Counted from the stretch's first letter, positions 18,566-28,266 are shown. The stretch is DNA of 64,000 bases from Verrucomicrobiales bacterium (GCA_024233305.1 JACKPV010000022.1:310001-374000), one strand, 5' to 3'. Notes: generated from the sequence alone by a model not told the origin. Numbers and translations are program-made.

Positions 18566-18829
18566 GGGCTGGTGACGCCGCGTTTCAACCGCGCGAGCAT
18601 TGCCGCGCCCCCGCTCTTGTTCAATCCCGAAACCACCTCCCGCAACCGCCAGCCGTGTCCCTGCGGAAAACGCCCGCGGGCGGATTCCGCGAAAGGCCCG
18701 GAACCGGGGGCTCGAGGATCATTAGCCGTCAAAATACTGCATCCACGCTGCATGTTCCGCGCTTGAACCAACCCGGCAACCCCGCTAGGCTGCCCGCCGT
18801 TCCAGTAACAAGATCAACCGCCTTTCGCC

Positions 18830-20188
18830 ATGAACGAAACCCAACCCGAAACCCCTTCCGCCACCACCCGGCGCGACTTCCTCAAGACCTCCACCAAGGT
18901 GGCCGCGGGCGCTGCCCTTGCCGCCGGCTTGCCCCGCCCCGGTTACACCGCCGGGACCGACACCATCAAGGTCGCGCTGATCGGTTGCGGCGGACGCGGC
19001 ACCGGCGCCGCCGCGCAGGCTCTTTCAACCCCCGGTCCGACCCAGCTTTGGGCCGTCGCGGACGTCTTCGAGTACCGCCTCAACGGCGCCCTGAACCAGT
19101 TGCGCCAGAGCAAGCCCGACCAGGCGGATGTGCCACCGGAACGCCGCTTCATCGGTTTCGACGCCTACCGCCGCGCCATCGACGCGCTCGGCGCCGGGGG
19201 CGTGGTTCTGCTGGCCACCCCGCCGGCCTTCCGTCCGATGCACGTGGAATATGCGGTGTCCCGGGGATGCCACGTCTTCATGGAGAAGTCCTTCGCCGTG
19301 GATGCGCCCGGCATCCGGCGCATCCTGGCCGCGGGCAAGGCGGCGGAGGCGAAGAACCTGAAGGTCGCGGGCGGGCTGATGAGCCGGCATTACGTGCCGC
19401 TCGAGGAAGCCGTGAAACAGATCCACGACGGCCTGATCGGGGACGTGATCACCGCCTGGGCCTATCGCATGCACGGCCCCGTCGGCATGAGCAACAAGGG
19501 CGCAAACACCTCGGAACTGGCCCACCAGATCGCCAACTACAGCTGTTTCACCTGGCTCAACGGCAGCTTCATCGTCGACTGGCTGATTCACAACATCGAC
19601 ATCTGCTGCTGGGTCAAGGACGCCTGGCCGGTCTCGGTCCGCGGCATGGGTGGCCGCCAGACACGCACTCAGCCGGACCAGCTGTTCGACCAGTATTTCG
19701 CGGAATACACCTTCCCTGACGGCACCCGACTGGCCGCCCAGGGACGGCACATCAACAACTGCTGGGACTTCTTCGGCGACAAAATCCAGGGCACGCGCGG
19801 CCTGGCCATCCTCGGCGAAGGCCAGCCCAACCCTTTCATCTACAAGGGACACCAACCGCTGCCGGCGAACGTCATCTGGCGTTACCGCGGCGGGCAGCAC
19901 GATCCCTACCAGCACGAACACAACCTCCTCTTCGACGCCATCCGCAACGACCAGCCCTACAACGAGACCGAACGCTGCGCGCGCGCCTGCCTGACCGCCA
20001 TCATGGGCCGCATGGCCTGCGAATCGGGGAAAGAGATCACCTACGAAGAGGCCCTCGCCTCGAACCTCGAACTCGCCCCCAACCTTGCGCGAATCACCAA
20101 CCTGGACGCTGCGCCACCCGCCAGCGCCACCCCCGATGCCGACGGGCATTATCCCGTGGCCATGCCCGGCACGACCCAGGTCCTGTAA
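18830..20188 (+). CDS. Tat-exported Gfo/Idh/MocA oxidoreductase
   Basis: 452 residues. The N-terminus carries a twin-arginine signal TTRRDFLKTS. The Rossmann NAD(P) motif follows (VALIGCGGRGTGAA), then the MEKSFAVDAPGIRRIL segment with the catalytic-region Lys, and a C-terminal GFO_IDH_MocA fold with NYSCFTWLNGSF and HNIDICCWV. Such exported oxidoreductases are abundant in Verrucomicrobiota and Planctomycetota and probably oxidise sugars or inositols taken from polysaccharides, though the exact substrate is unknown. The sensor kinase gene starts about 30 bases downstream on the same strand. Confidence 0.88.
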   Translation: MNETQPETPSATTRRDFLKTSTKVAAGAALAAGLPRPGYTAGTDTIKVALIGCGGRGTGAAAQALSTPGPTQLWAVADVFEYRLNGALNQLRQSKPDQADVPPERRFIGFDAYRRAIDALGAGGVVLLATPPAFRPMHVEYAVSRGCHVFMEKSFAVDAPGIRRILAAGKAAEAKNLKVAGGLMSRHYVPLEEAVKQIHDGLIGDVITAWAYRMHGPVGMSNKGANTSELAHQIANYSCFTWLNGSFIVDWLIHNIDICCWVKDAWPVSVRGMGGRQTRTQPDQLFDQYFAEYTFPDGTRLAAQGRHINNCWDFFGDKIQGTRGLAILGEGQPNPFIYKGHQPLPANVIWRYRGGQHDPYQHEHNLLFDAIRNDQPYNETERCARACLTAIMGRMACESGKEITYEEALASNLELAPNLARITNLDAAPPASATPDADGHYPVAMPGTTQVL

Positions 20189-20219
20189 CCATCCGGGCGA
20201 AACGGGGACCCGATCCAAC

Positions 20220-23200
20220 GTGGCACCGGGGGCTCAGCAGTACCCACCAGCGGAGGGAGGGGGATCACGCACGGCGCGCGGGAATACGCGGCCGCGACCC
20301 GGGCTTCAGTCCCTGCGAGTCCCTTCTCCGTCCCTCAAACGCCCCCGGCCCCCGCTCGCCACCCTGCTGACCCTGTGCGCTCTGGGCGCCGCACTGCACG
20401 CCGAACCCTCAGGTGTGCCCGTCGAGCGCGACTTCATCGTCCGCTCCTGGCGCCGCGAGCACGGGCTGCCAGACAACGAGATCCGCGTCCTCCGGACTTC
20501 CCGGGGAGGTTACCTGTGGGTGGGAACCCGCGCCGGCCTGGCCCGCTTCGACGGCATGGAATGGCGGGTCTGGCGCAAAGGCGATTTCCCCGAGCTGGCC
20601 AGCGACGATTGTCTCGATTTGATCGAGGACTCGCGGGGCAACATCTGCGTGACGACTACCGCGGGCCTGACGGTGCTCGGCCCGCAACCGTGGCAGGCTG
20701 AATTCCATGGAATGGGCGCAGGGATTGGGGAGTTTGAGTATTTCAGCGGACTTGATCCATGGGAGGATACGGGGCAAGCCCTCGTCGTTGCCGAGTTCGA
20801 GCCTGGTCGCCTGCTCGTTGGAACCCCCCGTGGCGTCTTCATGCAGGCAGGGGCGAATTGGGAACCGGCGGAAGGAGACTCAGGCATCACTTCGCTACCG
20901 GTAAGTCACTGTCTCCAAGCCACCCGGTCGGGAGTGACTTGGGTCGGTCACCGCAACGGCTTGAGTCGGATCGAGCGGACCGACGACAGGCGAACCGCGG
21001 TTGTGCCCGCTGAAATCCCCGAGGGCGACACGTTCACCCACGCGCTTGCCTGCGACCGGCACGGCACCCTGTGGGCGGTGGTCGGACGCCACACGCCACA
21101 ACGGGGACGGCTATTGCGCTGGGAGGATGAAAAATGGCAGCCCGCGTGGGACCAGGTGCTATCAAACGGCCCGCCGCTCTTCTTGTTCGCCGCCAGCGAC
21201 GGCTCCCTCTGGTTCCCGGACGGAGAGCGCGGCTTGATCCGGTGGTTCCGGGAGGGCCAAACCCACTACCTCTTCGACACCGGCCGGCGCCCCGAGTTCG
21301 CGACGGCCATGACCGAGGACCACGAGGGTAACCTCTGGGTCGGCACGGAAACCAGCGGCCTGCTCTGCCTCCAACCCCGACGCATCCGCTCGTTGACCAC
21401 CACCGACGGCCTGCCAGACAACAACTGCTGGGCCTTCGCTGAACTGCCCGATGGCGCCCTTGCCATCGGCACCGAAAGCGGCCTCTGCATCCACCGCCCC
21501 GAAAGTTCCCGGATCATCGCCGAACAGGACGGCCTCGCCCGCAACGAAGTCCGCGCCCTCACCGTTGACGCCCGAAACCGGCTCTGGATCGGCACCCATT
21601 CGGGCCTGAACGTCATCGAGTCGAACACCTTGCAACGGGTGACTCACCACGGGGCTTGGTTCGCCACCAAGACCCGCGTCCTCCATACCGCCCGCGACGA
21701 AACGGTCTACGTCGGCTCCGCCACCGGATTGCATCGCCTGACCCGGACCAACGACACCTGGACCGCCCTGCCCGTGGTCACCGGATTCGACGTGCGCGCG
21801 ATCCTCGAGCGGGAGGACGGTTCCTTCCTGCTGGGCACCGAGGGCGACGGTCTCCACGCCTGGCAGCCAGGCACGGACCAGGCGCCCCGCTTGGACGCCG
21901 AGGAACCCGCGGCCGCCGTCTGGGTGATTCGGCGAGACCCGGAAGGCGTGCTCTGGTTCGCCACCGAGGCCGGGATCGCGTGCTGGCGCGGGGAGCGGCG
22001 GTTCACGTTCACGCGCGACCACGGACTGCCCGCCAACCTGATAAACACCCTCGAGATCGACGCCGGGGGCGACGTCTGGCTGGGCCACGACCTCGGTATC
22101 TGCCGTCTCGACCGGGAGTCCCTGTTCGCCGTGATGGACCGCCGGCAGGAGCGCGTGACATGCGTTCCGTACGATCGCGAGGACGGGCTCCCGGGCGTCG
22201 AGGTCAACGGCCAGAAAAGCCATCCCGCGAGCCTTCGCCTCGGTGACGGACGGATCCTCTTCGCCACCGCCGAGGGCGTCGCGATTATCGATCCAAAGTC
22301 GCCACCGGACCGGACCGTGCCCCCGCCTGCGGTCATCGAAGCAATCCGGGCCGGCGGCCAGACGCTTTACGAACCGTTGACGCGGACCCCCCGCTTCGCC
22401 CCCGGGCAGCCGCCGGTGGCCCTGCCCCCCGGCAGCGGCCGCATCGTCGAGATCGTCTACACCGCCTGCACCGCCACCAGTCCGGAGCAGGTGCGCTTCG
22501 AGCACCGCCTGGAAGGTATTGACCCCGACTGGATCCGGGCCGGCACAGCGCGCAAAGCCTCCTACGCCAACGTGCCCCCCGGCCGATACCGGTTCACCGT
22601 GCGGGCCACCAACAAGCACGGCCATTACGATCCGGTGGGAACCACGATCGAATTCGCCCTCGCCCCGTTCCTCCACCAAACCCTCGGCTTCCGGCTCTTC
22701 GTCGCCTTCGGCGGTGTCGGCGCCGCCGGGCTTGTCTGGCGCTGGCGGACCCGTTCGCAAGCCAGGCTCCACGCCCTCGAACGCGAAGCCGCCCTATCCC
22801 GCCAACGCGTCCGCCTCGCCAAAGACCTGCACGATGACCTCGGCGCCCGGCTCACCCGGCTGGTCATGCTCACGGACAATCCCCCGACCGACGCGCAGAC
22901 CGCCGCACCGCCGGCCCGCCGGGACGAGATCGCCGATTGCACCCACGATGTCCTCCACGCCCTGCGCGACATCATCTGGGTCACGCACCCCGCCGGCGAC
23001 ACCATCGAGGGGCTCGCCGGCGCCCTCTCGGAAATCGCCACCCGCCTGCCCGCCGCCGCGGGCCTGCGCACCCGCCTCGACATCCCCCTGAACCTGCCCG
23101 CCGGCCAGGTGAGTCCGGAGCAACGCCAAGCCCTCCTGCACGCCACCCGCGAGGCCATCAACAACGCGATGCGCCACGCCCATGCCACCGAACTTCACCT

Positions 23201-23411
23201 GGCCTTCCACGTCACCGACGCTCACCTCGTCCTCCGCCTCGAAGACAATGGCCGGGGATTCACGCCGGGCAAAACCAAGAAGAAAGCGCAAGGCGGCCTC
23301 GGCCTCGACAGCATGCGCGAACGCATCGAAACCCTCGGCGGCCGCGCAACGATACAATCCACCATGGGCCGCGGCACCCGGATCGAATTCCGAGTGCCCC
23401 TGGATCGTTGA
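20220..23411 (+). CDS. Propeller/Y_Y_Y sensor histidine kinase (HisKA_3 type)
   Basis: About 1063 residues from a GTG at 20220, an uncertain start; the frame is open further back into the oxidoreductase gene but that part is shadow. After a signal peptide (LATLLTLCALGAALHA) comes a two-component propeller sensor region (about residues 60-735, with YLWVGTRAGLARFDG-like blades) and a Y_Y_Y domain (about 740-815). One transmembrane helix (about 824-843) follows. The kinase part has LAKDLHDDLGARLT with the phospho-acceptor His near 871, then a HATPase with EAINNAMRHA and DNGRGF. It likely senses a periplasmic signal, perhaps a glycan, and phosphorylates the NarL-type regulator at 25100. Confidence 0.88.
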   Translation: MAPGAQQYPPAEGGGSRTARGNTRPRPGLQSLRVPSPSLKRPRPPLATLLTLCALGAALHAEPSGVPVERDFIVRSWRREHGLPDNEIRVLRTSRGGYLWVGTRAGLARFDGMEWRVWRKGDFPELASDDCLDLIEDSRGNICVTTTAGLTVLGPQPWQAEFHGMGAGIGEFEYFSGLDPWEDTGQALVVAEFEPGRLLVGTPRGVFMQAGANWEPAEGDSGITSLPVSHCLQATRSGVTWVGHRNGLSRIERTDDRRTAVVPAEIPEGDTFTHALACDRHGTLWAVVGRHTPQRGRLLRWEDEKWQPAWDQVLSNGPPLFLFAASDGSLWFPDGERGLIRWFREGQTHYLFDTGRRPEFATAMTEDHEGNLWVGTETSGLLCLQPRRIRSLTTTDGLPDNNCWAFAELPDGALAIGTESGLCIHRPESSRIIAEQDGLARNEVRALTVDARNRLWIGTHSGLNVIESNTLQRVTHHGAWFATKTRVLHTARDETVYVGSATGLHRLTRTNDTWTALPVVTGFDVRAILEREDGSFLLGTEGDGLHAWQPGTDQAPRLDAEEPAAAVWVIRRDPEGVLWFATEAGIACWRGERRFTFTRDHGLPANLINTLEIDAGGDVWLGHDLGICRLDRESLFAVMDRRQERVTCVPYDREDGLPGVEVNGQKSHPASLRLGDGRILFATAEGVAIIDPKSPPDRTVPPPAVIEAIRAGGQTLYEPLTRTPRFAPGQPPVALPPGSGRIVEIVYTACTATSPEQVRFEHRLEGIDPDWIRAGTARKASYANVPPGRYRFTVRATNKHGHYDPVGTTIEFALAPFLHQTLGFRLFVAFGGVGAAGLVWRWRTRSQARLHALEREAALSRQRVRLAKDLHDDLGARLTRLVMLTDNPPTDAQTAAPPARRDEIADCTHDVLHALRDIIWVTHPAGDTIEGLAGALSEIATRLPAAAGLRTRLDIPLNLPAGQVSPEQRQALLHATREAINNAMRHAHATELHLAFHVTDAHLVLRLEDNGRGFTPGKTKKKAQGGLGLDSMRERIETLGGRATIQSTMGRGTRIEFRVPLDR

Positions 23412-23712
23412 CCCGCCAAAGCACGGACTTTCCGTCCCTGATCGCTCCCTTGCCGGTCCCTTCCTGCCCGGTCCGGAGCAGCCCGCCCGACTGCGCCCCC
23501 CGAGTCAGCCCCTCCTCATCGGAAGGCGTAAGGGGGCCCCTCAAACTGCACGAATCTCCTCCACGGACAGGGCACGCCCCCCCTGCCTGCATCGGGCAAA
23601 ATGTCGTGTTCGAGCACCCATTGAGTATTCGCAATACGCCGAACACCCGATACCCGATGACTCGTCCAGCAAGGACGATGTGGCGGAAAGAAATACATCA
23701 ACATTCACGATC
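23412..23712. other. Intergenic region with imperfect hairpin
   Basis: Three hundred bases with no protein signal. Around 23512-23545 an imperfect hairpin (GCCCCT...AGGGGGC) shares a CTCCTCATC core with the hairpin at 24688, so both may be copies of one short intergenic repeat. It could also end the sensor kinase transcript. Confidence 0.4.
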
Positions 23713-24639
23713 ATGACCAGCCAACACTTCATTGCCAGGTTCCTCGTTACGGCGATTGGTACCTTCCTCGTTGCGGCTCAAGCCCAGGTCCTCAAGGACA
23801 TCTTCTCTACAGGCTACTATGGCGGGATCTGGAGGGCTCAGGCGGACGGCTCTTCCCTGACTCAATTGTTGCCCGACCGGGGACAGGGTATAGCGACGAC
23901 TCCCACCGGAGGCAAGATCTACTGGACGAACGAGAACGTCGACCAGATCCGGCGCGCGAATCCCGATGGAAGCGGGGCCGAGGCAGTCATCACCGGCCAA
24001 CCCGCCGCAGAGGTCGCCTTGGACTTGCTCGCTGGGAAGCTCTACTGGACCCATTACCAAGGAATCCACAACGGAGTCTATCGATCCAACCTCAACGGCA
24101 CAGGAGCTGAGCAGGTCATGGCAGGAGTGAATGCCTATGGAGTGGTGATCGATGCGACGGCTGGAAAACTCTACGTGGCGGATTACTCCGGCGGTGAAAT
24201 CAAGCGGGCAAACCTCGACGGCTCCAACATCGAGACCCTGTTCAGCACGGCCGCCCCACTCGGGTTGGCGTTGGATGCCGCGAACGGCAAGGTCTACTGG
24301 AGCAGCTTCAGCGGCGTCTACAGGTCCGACCTGGACGGGAGTTCAAGCGAGCAGATCGTCTCTGGCGTCAACGCCCGCGGCCTTGCGTTGGACCCTTATG
24401 ATCAACAGATCTACTGGGCCGACTTTGGTGGCGGCTACATTGGCCGGGCTGACTTGGACGGAGCAAATGCCCAACCCAATTTCCTAAGCGTTCCCGGTGC
24501 CGCGGGTGTGACTCTGGTTTTCACGCCGGAACCGCGCTCCGCTACAATCGCCACCGCGCTCCTGGTGGCGTTCGGTGTCATGGCCCGACGCCGCTCCGCG
24601 CAAAAGCAGGAGCAGAACGCGCCTCCCCTGAACGACTGA
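23713..24639 (+). CDS. Secreted YWTD-type beta-propeller protein with PEP-CTERM tail
   Basis: 308 residues from the ATG at 23713; the same frame is open far upstream inside the kinase gene, but the signal peptide (FLVTAIGTFLVAAQA) begins here. At least five LDL-receptor class B-like units (GKIYWTNENVDQIRRANPDG, GKLYWTHY, GKVYWSSFSG, QQIYWADFGGG) would build a propeller. The C-terminus is a PEP-CTERM sorting signal: TPEPRSA, a hydrophobic helix and ARRRSA, expected to be processed by an exosortase, not encoded in this window. Base composition is visibly less GC-rich than neighbouring genes, suggesting acquisition. It separates the sensor kinase from its presumed regulator and may be part of the output. 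Confidence 0.85.
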   Translation: MTSQHFIARFLVTAIGTFLVAAQAQVLKDIFSTGYYGGIWRAQADGSSLTQLLPDRGQGIATTPTGGKIYWTNENVDQIRRANPDGSGAEAVITGQPAAEVALDLLAGKLYWTHYQGIHNGVYRSNLNGTGAEQVMAGVNAYGVVIDATAGKLYVADYSGGEIKRANLDGSNIETLFSTAAPLGLALDAANGKVYWSSFSGVYRSDLDGSSSEQIVSGVNARGLALDPYDQQIYWADFGGGYIGRADLDGANAQPNFLSVPGAAGVTLVFTPEPRSATIATALLVAFGVMARRRSAQKQEQNAPPLND

Positions 24640-25099
24640 GCACCCCGTGCAACTCGCGGCATATCTTACAGCGTCCCCTCACCCCGTCCCTCTCCTCATC
24701 CGATGGGGAGAGGGTGCCCGGAGGGCGAGTGGGGGACTGGGCGGCCATCCCAGTGACTCCTCGGCATTGCGACAAGGCATCCGGTTCTCGGTCGCTCCGG
24801 AGTCGCCCGATGACCGTCGTTCCGGATCGGCCCGCACAGTGCTGCACCTTGCCGAGGGCACCAGGCAGAGCGGACGTCCCCTGACCGCGGCGCGAGCCCC
24901 CCGGCTCACCTCCCAAGACACTGGTGAGACCAGTTCCACGCACTTACGCGACTTCACGCCACGGGCCACTGCATTCTCCTGGGGCTTTCAGCATCAAGCC
25001 GGTCCACTTGGCCGTGGTGCTCAGACACTCCGGCCACCCCCGGCCGGCGCGGTTTAATTCGCTCTTGGCATCTTGCTCGAAACCCCCGCTAATGCGCGC
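24640..25099. other. Intergenic region between PEP-CTERM gene and response regulator
   Basis: No gene recognised over 460 bases. It contains the strong hairpin at 24688-24714 and otherwise only short open frames with no family signal. Confidence 0.5.
24688..24714 (+). terminator. Strong hairpin after the PEP-CTERM gene
   Basis: CCCTCTCC pairs with GGAGAGGG around a nine-to-eleven-base loop, about 50 bases after the stop. There is no T run on either side, so it is either a non-canonical terminator or a short repeat element; flanking CCCCTCACC and GAGTGGGGG could extend the stem. Confidence 0.4.
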
Positions 25100-25756
25100 A
25101 TGACACCCGAGAACGAGCCTCTGCGGGTCTTCGTGCTGGAGGATGACGCGCCGACAAGGGAGCACCTGCGCGCGCTGCTTCATCCGGCCTCGGGCTTTAC
25201 CTGCGTCGGTGAGGCGGCGAACGCCAAGCAGGCGCTCAATCTCCTTCCCGAACTCCGGCCCGACGTGGTCCTGGTCGATCTCGAACTCCCTGGCATCGAT
25301 GGCACCAGCTTCATTCGCGCCGCCCGCGCCCACCATGCGCACTTGCGCCTCCTGGTCCTTACCAATCACGACGGAGCCGGGTTCCTCTTCCCCGCCCTGG
25401 CCGCCGGCGCCGACGGCTACCTGCTGAAAGGCGGGAACCCCGCCGTCCTCCTCGCCGGAATCCGGGAGGTCCACGGAGGCGGCGCCCCCATGTCCGCGTC
25501 CATCGCACGAAAAGTCCTGCAGCACTTTCAGGCTCCCGCCGGCCGGGTGACCGAGGAGCAGGGCCTGAGCCCGCGGGAGATCGACATCCTGACCCTCCTC
25601 TCCCGAGGCCTCCAGCAGAAGGAAATCGCCGAGCAACTCGGCCTCGCCCCCCGCACCATCAGCACCCACCTCGGCCACATCTACCACAAACTCCACGTCC
25701 ACAACGCAGCGGGCGCGGTGGCGGTGTTTCTTCAGCAAGAGGAACGTTCCCAATAG
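25100..25756 (+). CDS. NarL/LuxR-family response regulator
   Basis: 218 residues from the ATG at 25100; a TTG nine codons earlier is possible. The receiver domain (about 8-125) has the acidic cluster LEDD, the phospho-acceptor Asp60 in VLVDLELPG and the Lys in YLLKGG. A LuxR-type helix-turn-helix (about 155-215) reads LSPREIDILTLLSRGLQQKE. It is the natural partner of the HisKA_3 sensor kinase 1.7 kb upstream on the same strand, with only the PEP-CTERM gene between. Its targets are unknown; the PEP-CTERM gene is a reasonable candidate. Confidence 0.9.
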   Translation: MTPENEPLRVFVLEDDAPTREHLRALLHPASGFTCVGEAANAKQALNLLPELRPDVVLVDLELPGIDGTSFIRAARAHHAHLRLLVLTNHDGAGFLFPALAAGADGYLLKGGNPAVLLAGIREVHGGGAPMSASIARKVLQHFQAPAGRVTEEQGLSPREIDILTLLSRGLQQKEIAEQLGLAPRTISTHLGHIYHKLHVHNAAGAVAVFLQQEERSQ

Positions 25757-25876
25757 GGCCTCCGGCTCAAGCAAGCAGCGCTCCGGGTGCCAACGCCGGA
25801 AGCGGAACGGCGCCCATCCGCTGCCGTAATGCGGTGCGTGGCAGCCTGTAGGGGGTCAGCCCGTAGGAGGTCCTGT

Positions 25877-25898
25877 AGGGGGTCCGACTATAACAATG
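25877..25898 (+). repeat. Left terminal repeat of REP-associated transposase locus
   Basis: AGGGGGTCCGACTATAACAATG matches the inverse of 26664-26685 at 18 of 22 positions. The preceding bases contain two further degenerate GTAGGGGGTC/GTAGGAGGTC units. Confidence 0.65.
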
Positions 25899-26626
25899 AC
25901 GGTGTGCCCTGTTGTTCTCGCTTCCGTTTCAGGCTATGCAGCCGGGTGGTGGCGCTCTTCCAACTGCCCAGGTGCAGCCGCTGGGTAATGCGGTAATGCG
26001 GTTGATCGTCAGTGTCGTTTCCCGGCGCAATCTTGCCGCCAGTTTCAACTTCTCCGGGGCGATGCGCTTGCGCTTTTCCAGATCCGCTCGCGTCCAACCC
26101 ACACGTTGCAGTTCTTCCCCGATGATCCGCTCGGCCTTGGCCGCCGCGCTCTCCGCTCGCAGTTGCCCGGCATGGTGCTCCCCCAACTTCCCCTCGATCC
26201 GTTCCAACAATCCCTGCCGAAAACCCTCTCCTCCCAGACACCACCCCCGCCGCACCGGCTCCCAGTGCGGATCGTCGTCTTCCTGTGCCCGGCGCGCCTC
26301 CGTCCGCCGCTCGAACACTCGCCGGGCTTCCGCGGTGTCCTCGCTCGATCCATGCTCGCCCAGCAAGCGGTCCACTCGCATCCACGCCGGACGGTCAGCG
26401 GGCGCGGCCAGATACCAGCCAAGACCGCTCCACGGGTAGCCCAACAGCCGCTCTTGTTTCCCCAACAGGCATGAACCTGGAAATCCGCCTTCTGGCAGGC
26501 CTCAGCCAGAGTCTTGAGAAATCCCTGACGATCCGCCTCGTCGTGGAAGATGTCTTCCCGCCGGTCTCCGCGGCTCAGGGCATGGTAGCTCGCCCCCGGA
26601 TACTCGATACGCAGTTGGCGTGGCAT
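25888..26626 (-). pseudogene. Broken REP-associated tyrosine transposase (IS200-like Y1 family)
   Basis: The 5' part from the ATG at 26626 reads MPRQLRIEYPGASYHALSRG and then DRQGFLKTLAEACQKADFQVHACW, the classic start of REP-associated tyrosine transposases. The central region with the HxH metal site and its surroundings is missing, and the frame then changes. A second frame gives DPHWEPVRRGWCLGGEGFRQ and the family's C-terminal half, and a third gives ITQRLHLGSWKSATTRLHSL. So at least one deletion and two frameshifts have inactivated it. It is flanked by imperfect inverted repeats. Confidence 0.85.
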
Positions 26627-26663
26627 GGGGACCCCTCCAACCCCATACCAGCCCAAGTCAATC

Positions 26664-26685
26664 CACTGTTATAGTTTGACCCCTT
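26664..26685 (-). repeat. Right terminal repeat of REP-associated transposase locus
   Basis: Read on the minus strand, AAGGGGTCAAACTATAACAG followed by TG mirrors the left repeat at 25877-25898. It lies about 40 bases before the transposase start codon. Confidence 0.65.
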
Positions 26686-26839
26686 TTTTATCCATGTCAT
26701 TGAAGCCCTCCGCCCCGCAGAGCAGGCTGCAGATCTGATTTTGTGTAGTTTGTTCCTCCATTCTAATGCGTTTGCCCTGTCGATAGGATTTGCGCCGATT
26801 GGGCACTGGCGGCTAGAGTGCCGTCAATCGACACGACCT

Positions 26840-27955
26840 ATGCATTCCCCGCGTTCCTTGTTGCTGATCACCGCCCTGTGCCTTCTGCCTGCCACCGCGC
26901 CGCGCGCCTGCACCACGCTCGTGCTCGAGGACGGCGGCGGGCTGTATTTTGCCCGCAACCTGGATTGGTACTGGGAGGACGGTCTGGTCATCGTCAATCA
27001 GCGGCAACTGCACAAGCGCGCCCTGCTCATCGCCGGCGGCAAGCCCGCGGAATGGACCGTGCGTTATGGCAGCGTGACGTTCAACCAGATGGGCCAGGAC
27101 ATGCCGTTTGGCGGGATGAACGAAGCCGGGCTGGTGATCGAGAACATGATGCTCTACCCGACGGTTTACCCCGAGCGCGACGACCGGCCCGAGGTCAACC
27201 TGCTTCAGTGGATCCAGTATCACCTCGACACCTGCCGCACCGTGGACGAGGTCATCGCCGCGGCCGACCAGGTCCGCCCCGAGCCGCCGGTGTTTCGGGC
27301 CCGCATCCATTACCTGCTGTGCGATGCGAGTGGCGCGGCGGCGACGATCGAGTTCCTCGACGGCAAACGGGTCGTGCATCACGGAGCGAATCTGCCGGAG
27401 CGGGTGTTGAGCAACAGTCCCTACGCCGCATCCGTTGGCTTCCTGGAACGTTGGAAACAGGAGGGGGCCGATCCCGCGGACGTTACAGGTCCGGGCTCGC
27501 TGGAACGGTTCGCGCGAGCAGCCCGGCTCGCGGAGGATTTCAAGGGCGACACCCCCCGGGCCCGCATTGATCAGGCGTTCGCCGCGCTGGAGGACGTCCG
27601 TCAGGAGGACACCACCGTCTGGAGCGTGGTTTATGAACCCAAGACCCTCCGCATCCATTTTCGCACCCGCAGCGCGCCGTCGGTGAAGATCATTGATTTC
27701 AGCTCGCTCGACTTCACCTGCGGCAAGCCACCGCAGTATGCGGGCATGGCGGACGCGGTCGGCGCCGGCGCCGCCCCGAACTTCGACCGCCTGACCCCGG
27801 AACGGCACGGGGCGTATCTCGATCGCTTCTTTCGCGAGGAGTCGTTCATCGCAACCATCGGGGACATGCGACCACTGGCCGCAGGAATCCTGGGGATGGC
27901 GCAGGGTTTCCGTTGCGAGCCGGCCGCCGCCCCCGCCGCGGCGTCCGCCCGCTGA
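26840..27955 (+). CDS. Choloylglycine hydrolase / penicillin V acylase family enzyme
   Basis: 371 residues from the ATG at 26840, followed directly by a signal peptide (LLLITALCLLPATAPRA). Signal cleavage would expose Cys24 of ACTTLVLED as the N-terminal nucleophile, as in Ntn-fold linear amide C-N hydrolases. FARNLDWYWEDG (with the family Arg and Asp), MNEAGLVIENMML and LSNSPYA are typical of the family. It likely cleaves an amide such as an acyl-homoserine lactone, a bile-salt-like conjugate or a beta-lactam side chain in the periplasm; the substrate cannot be told. Its TGA stop is the first triplet of a 200-bp palindromic element. Confidence 0.82.
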   Translation: MHSPRSLLLITALCLLPATAPRACTTLVLEDGGGLYFARNLDWYWEDGLVIVNQRQLHKRALLIAGGKPAEWTVRYGSVTFNQMGQDMPFGGMNEAGLVIENMMLYPTVYPERDDRPEVNLLQWIQYHLDTCRTVDEVIAAADQVRPEPPVFRARIHYLLCDASGAAATIEFLDGKRVVHHGANLPERVLSNSPYAASVGFLERWKQEGADPADVTGPGSLERFARAARLAEDFKGDTPRARIDQAFAALEDVRQEDTTVWSVVYEPKTLRIHFRTRSAPSVKIIDFSSLDFTCGKPPQYAGMADAVGAGAAPNFDRLTPERHGAYLDRFFREESFIATIGDMRPLAAGILGMAQGFRCEPAAAPAAASAR

Positions 27956-28152
27956 GCCGTATCGATTCAACACGGGGTAGCCGCCGACGTGTAGTCGGCG
28001 CTGAAATCCAAGCGCTTACGCGGTCTCGCCGATTCCGATCAGCAGTCACCTTTCGGTGAATCGTCGCCCTCGGCGGCAGGCAGCCCTATCCCAGCTGAAT
28101 CATGCGCCGACTGCACGCCGGCGGCTACGACTCACTGAATCGTTACGGCTGA
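27953..28152. repeat. 200-bp palindromic element, copy A
   Basis: Terminal inverted repeats TGAGCCGTATCGATTCA (27953-27969) and, inverted, TCAGCCGTAACGATTCA (28136-28152) match at 15 of 17 positions. Inside each end lies a GTAGCCGCCGACGT arm that itself folds (GCCGAC-GTGTA-GTCGGC). The interior is alignable with copies B and C over the whole length. The first three bases are the stop codon of the hydrolase gene. No gene is encoded; short open frames come from the repeat. Confidence 0.85.
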
Positions 28153-28266
28153 GCCGTGGGGACCCGCTCAAAGCCGGCTGCCGGGCGCAAAGCGTAACTG
28201 ATCTTGGGGGAGGGCGCGGCGGAACTTGCGGGTTGAATCATCCCCCGGCGGGTCTAACCTTTGCCC

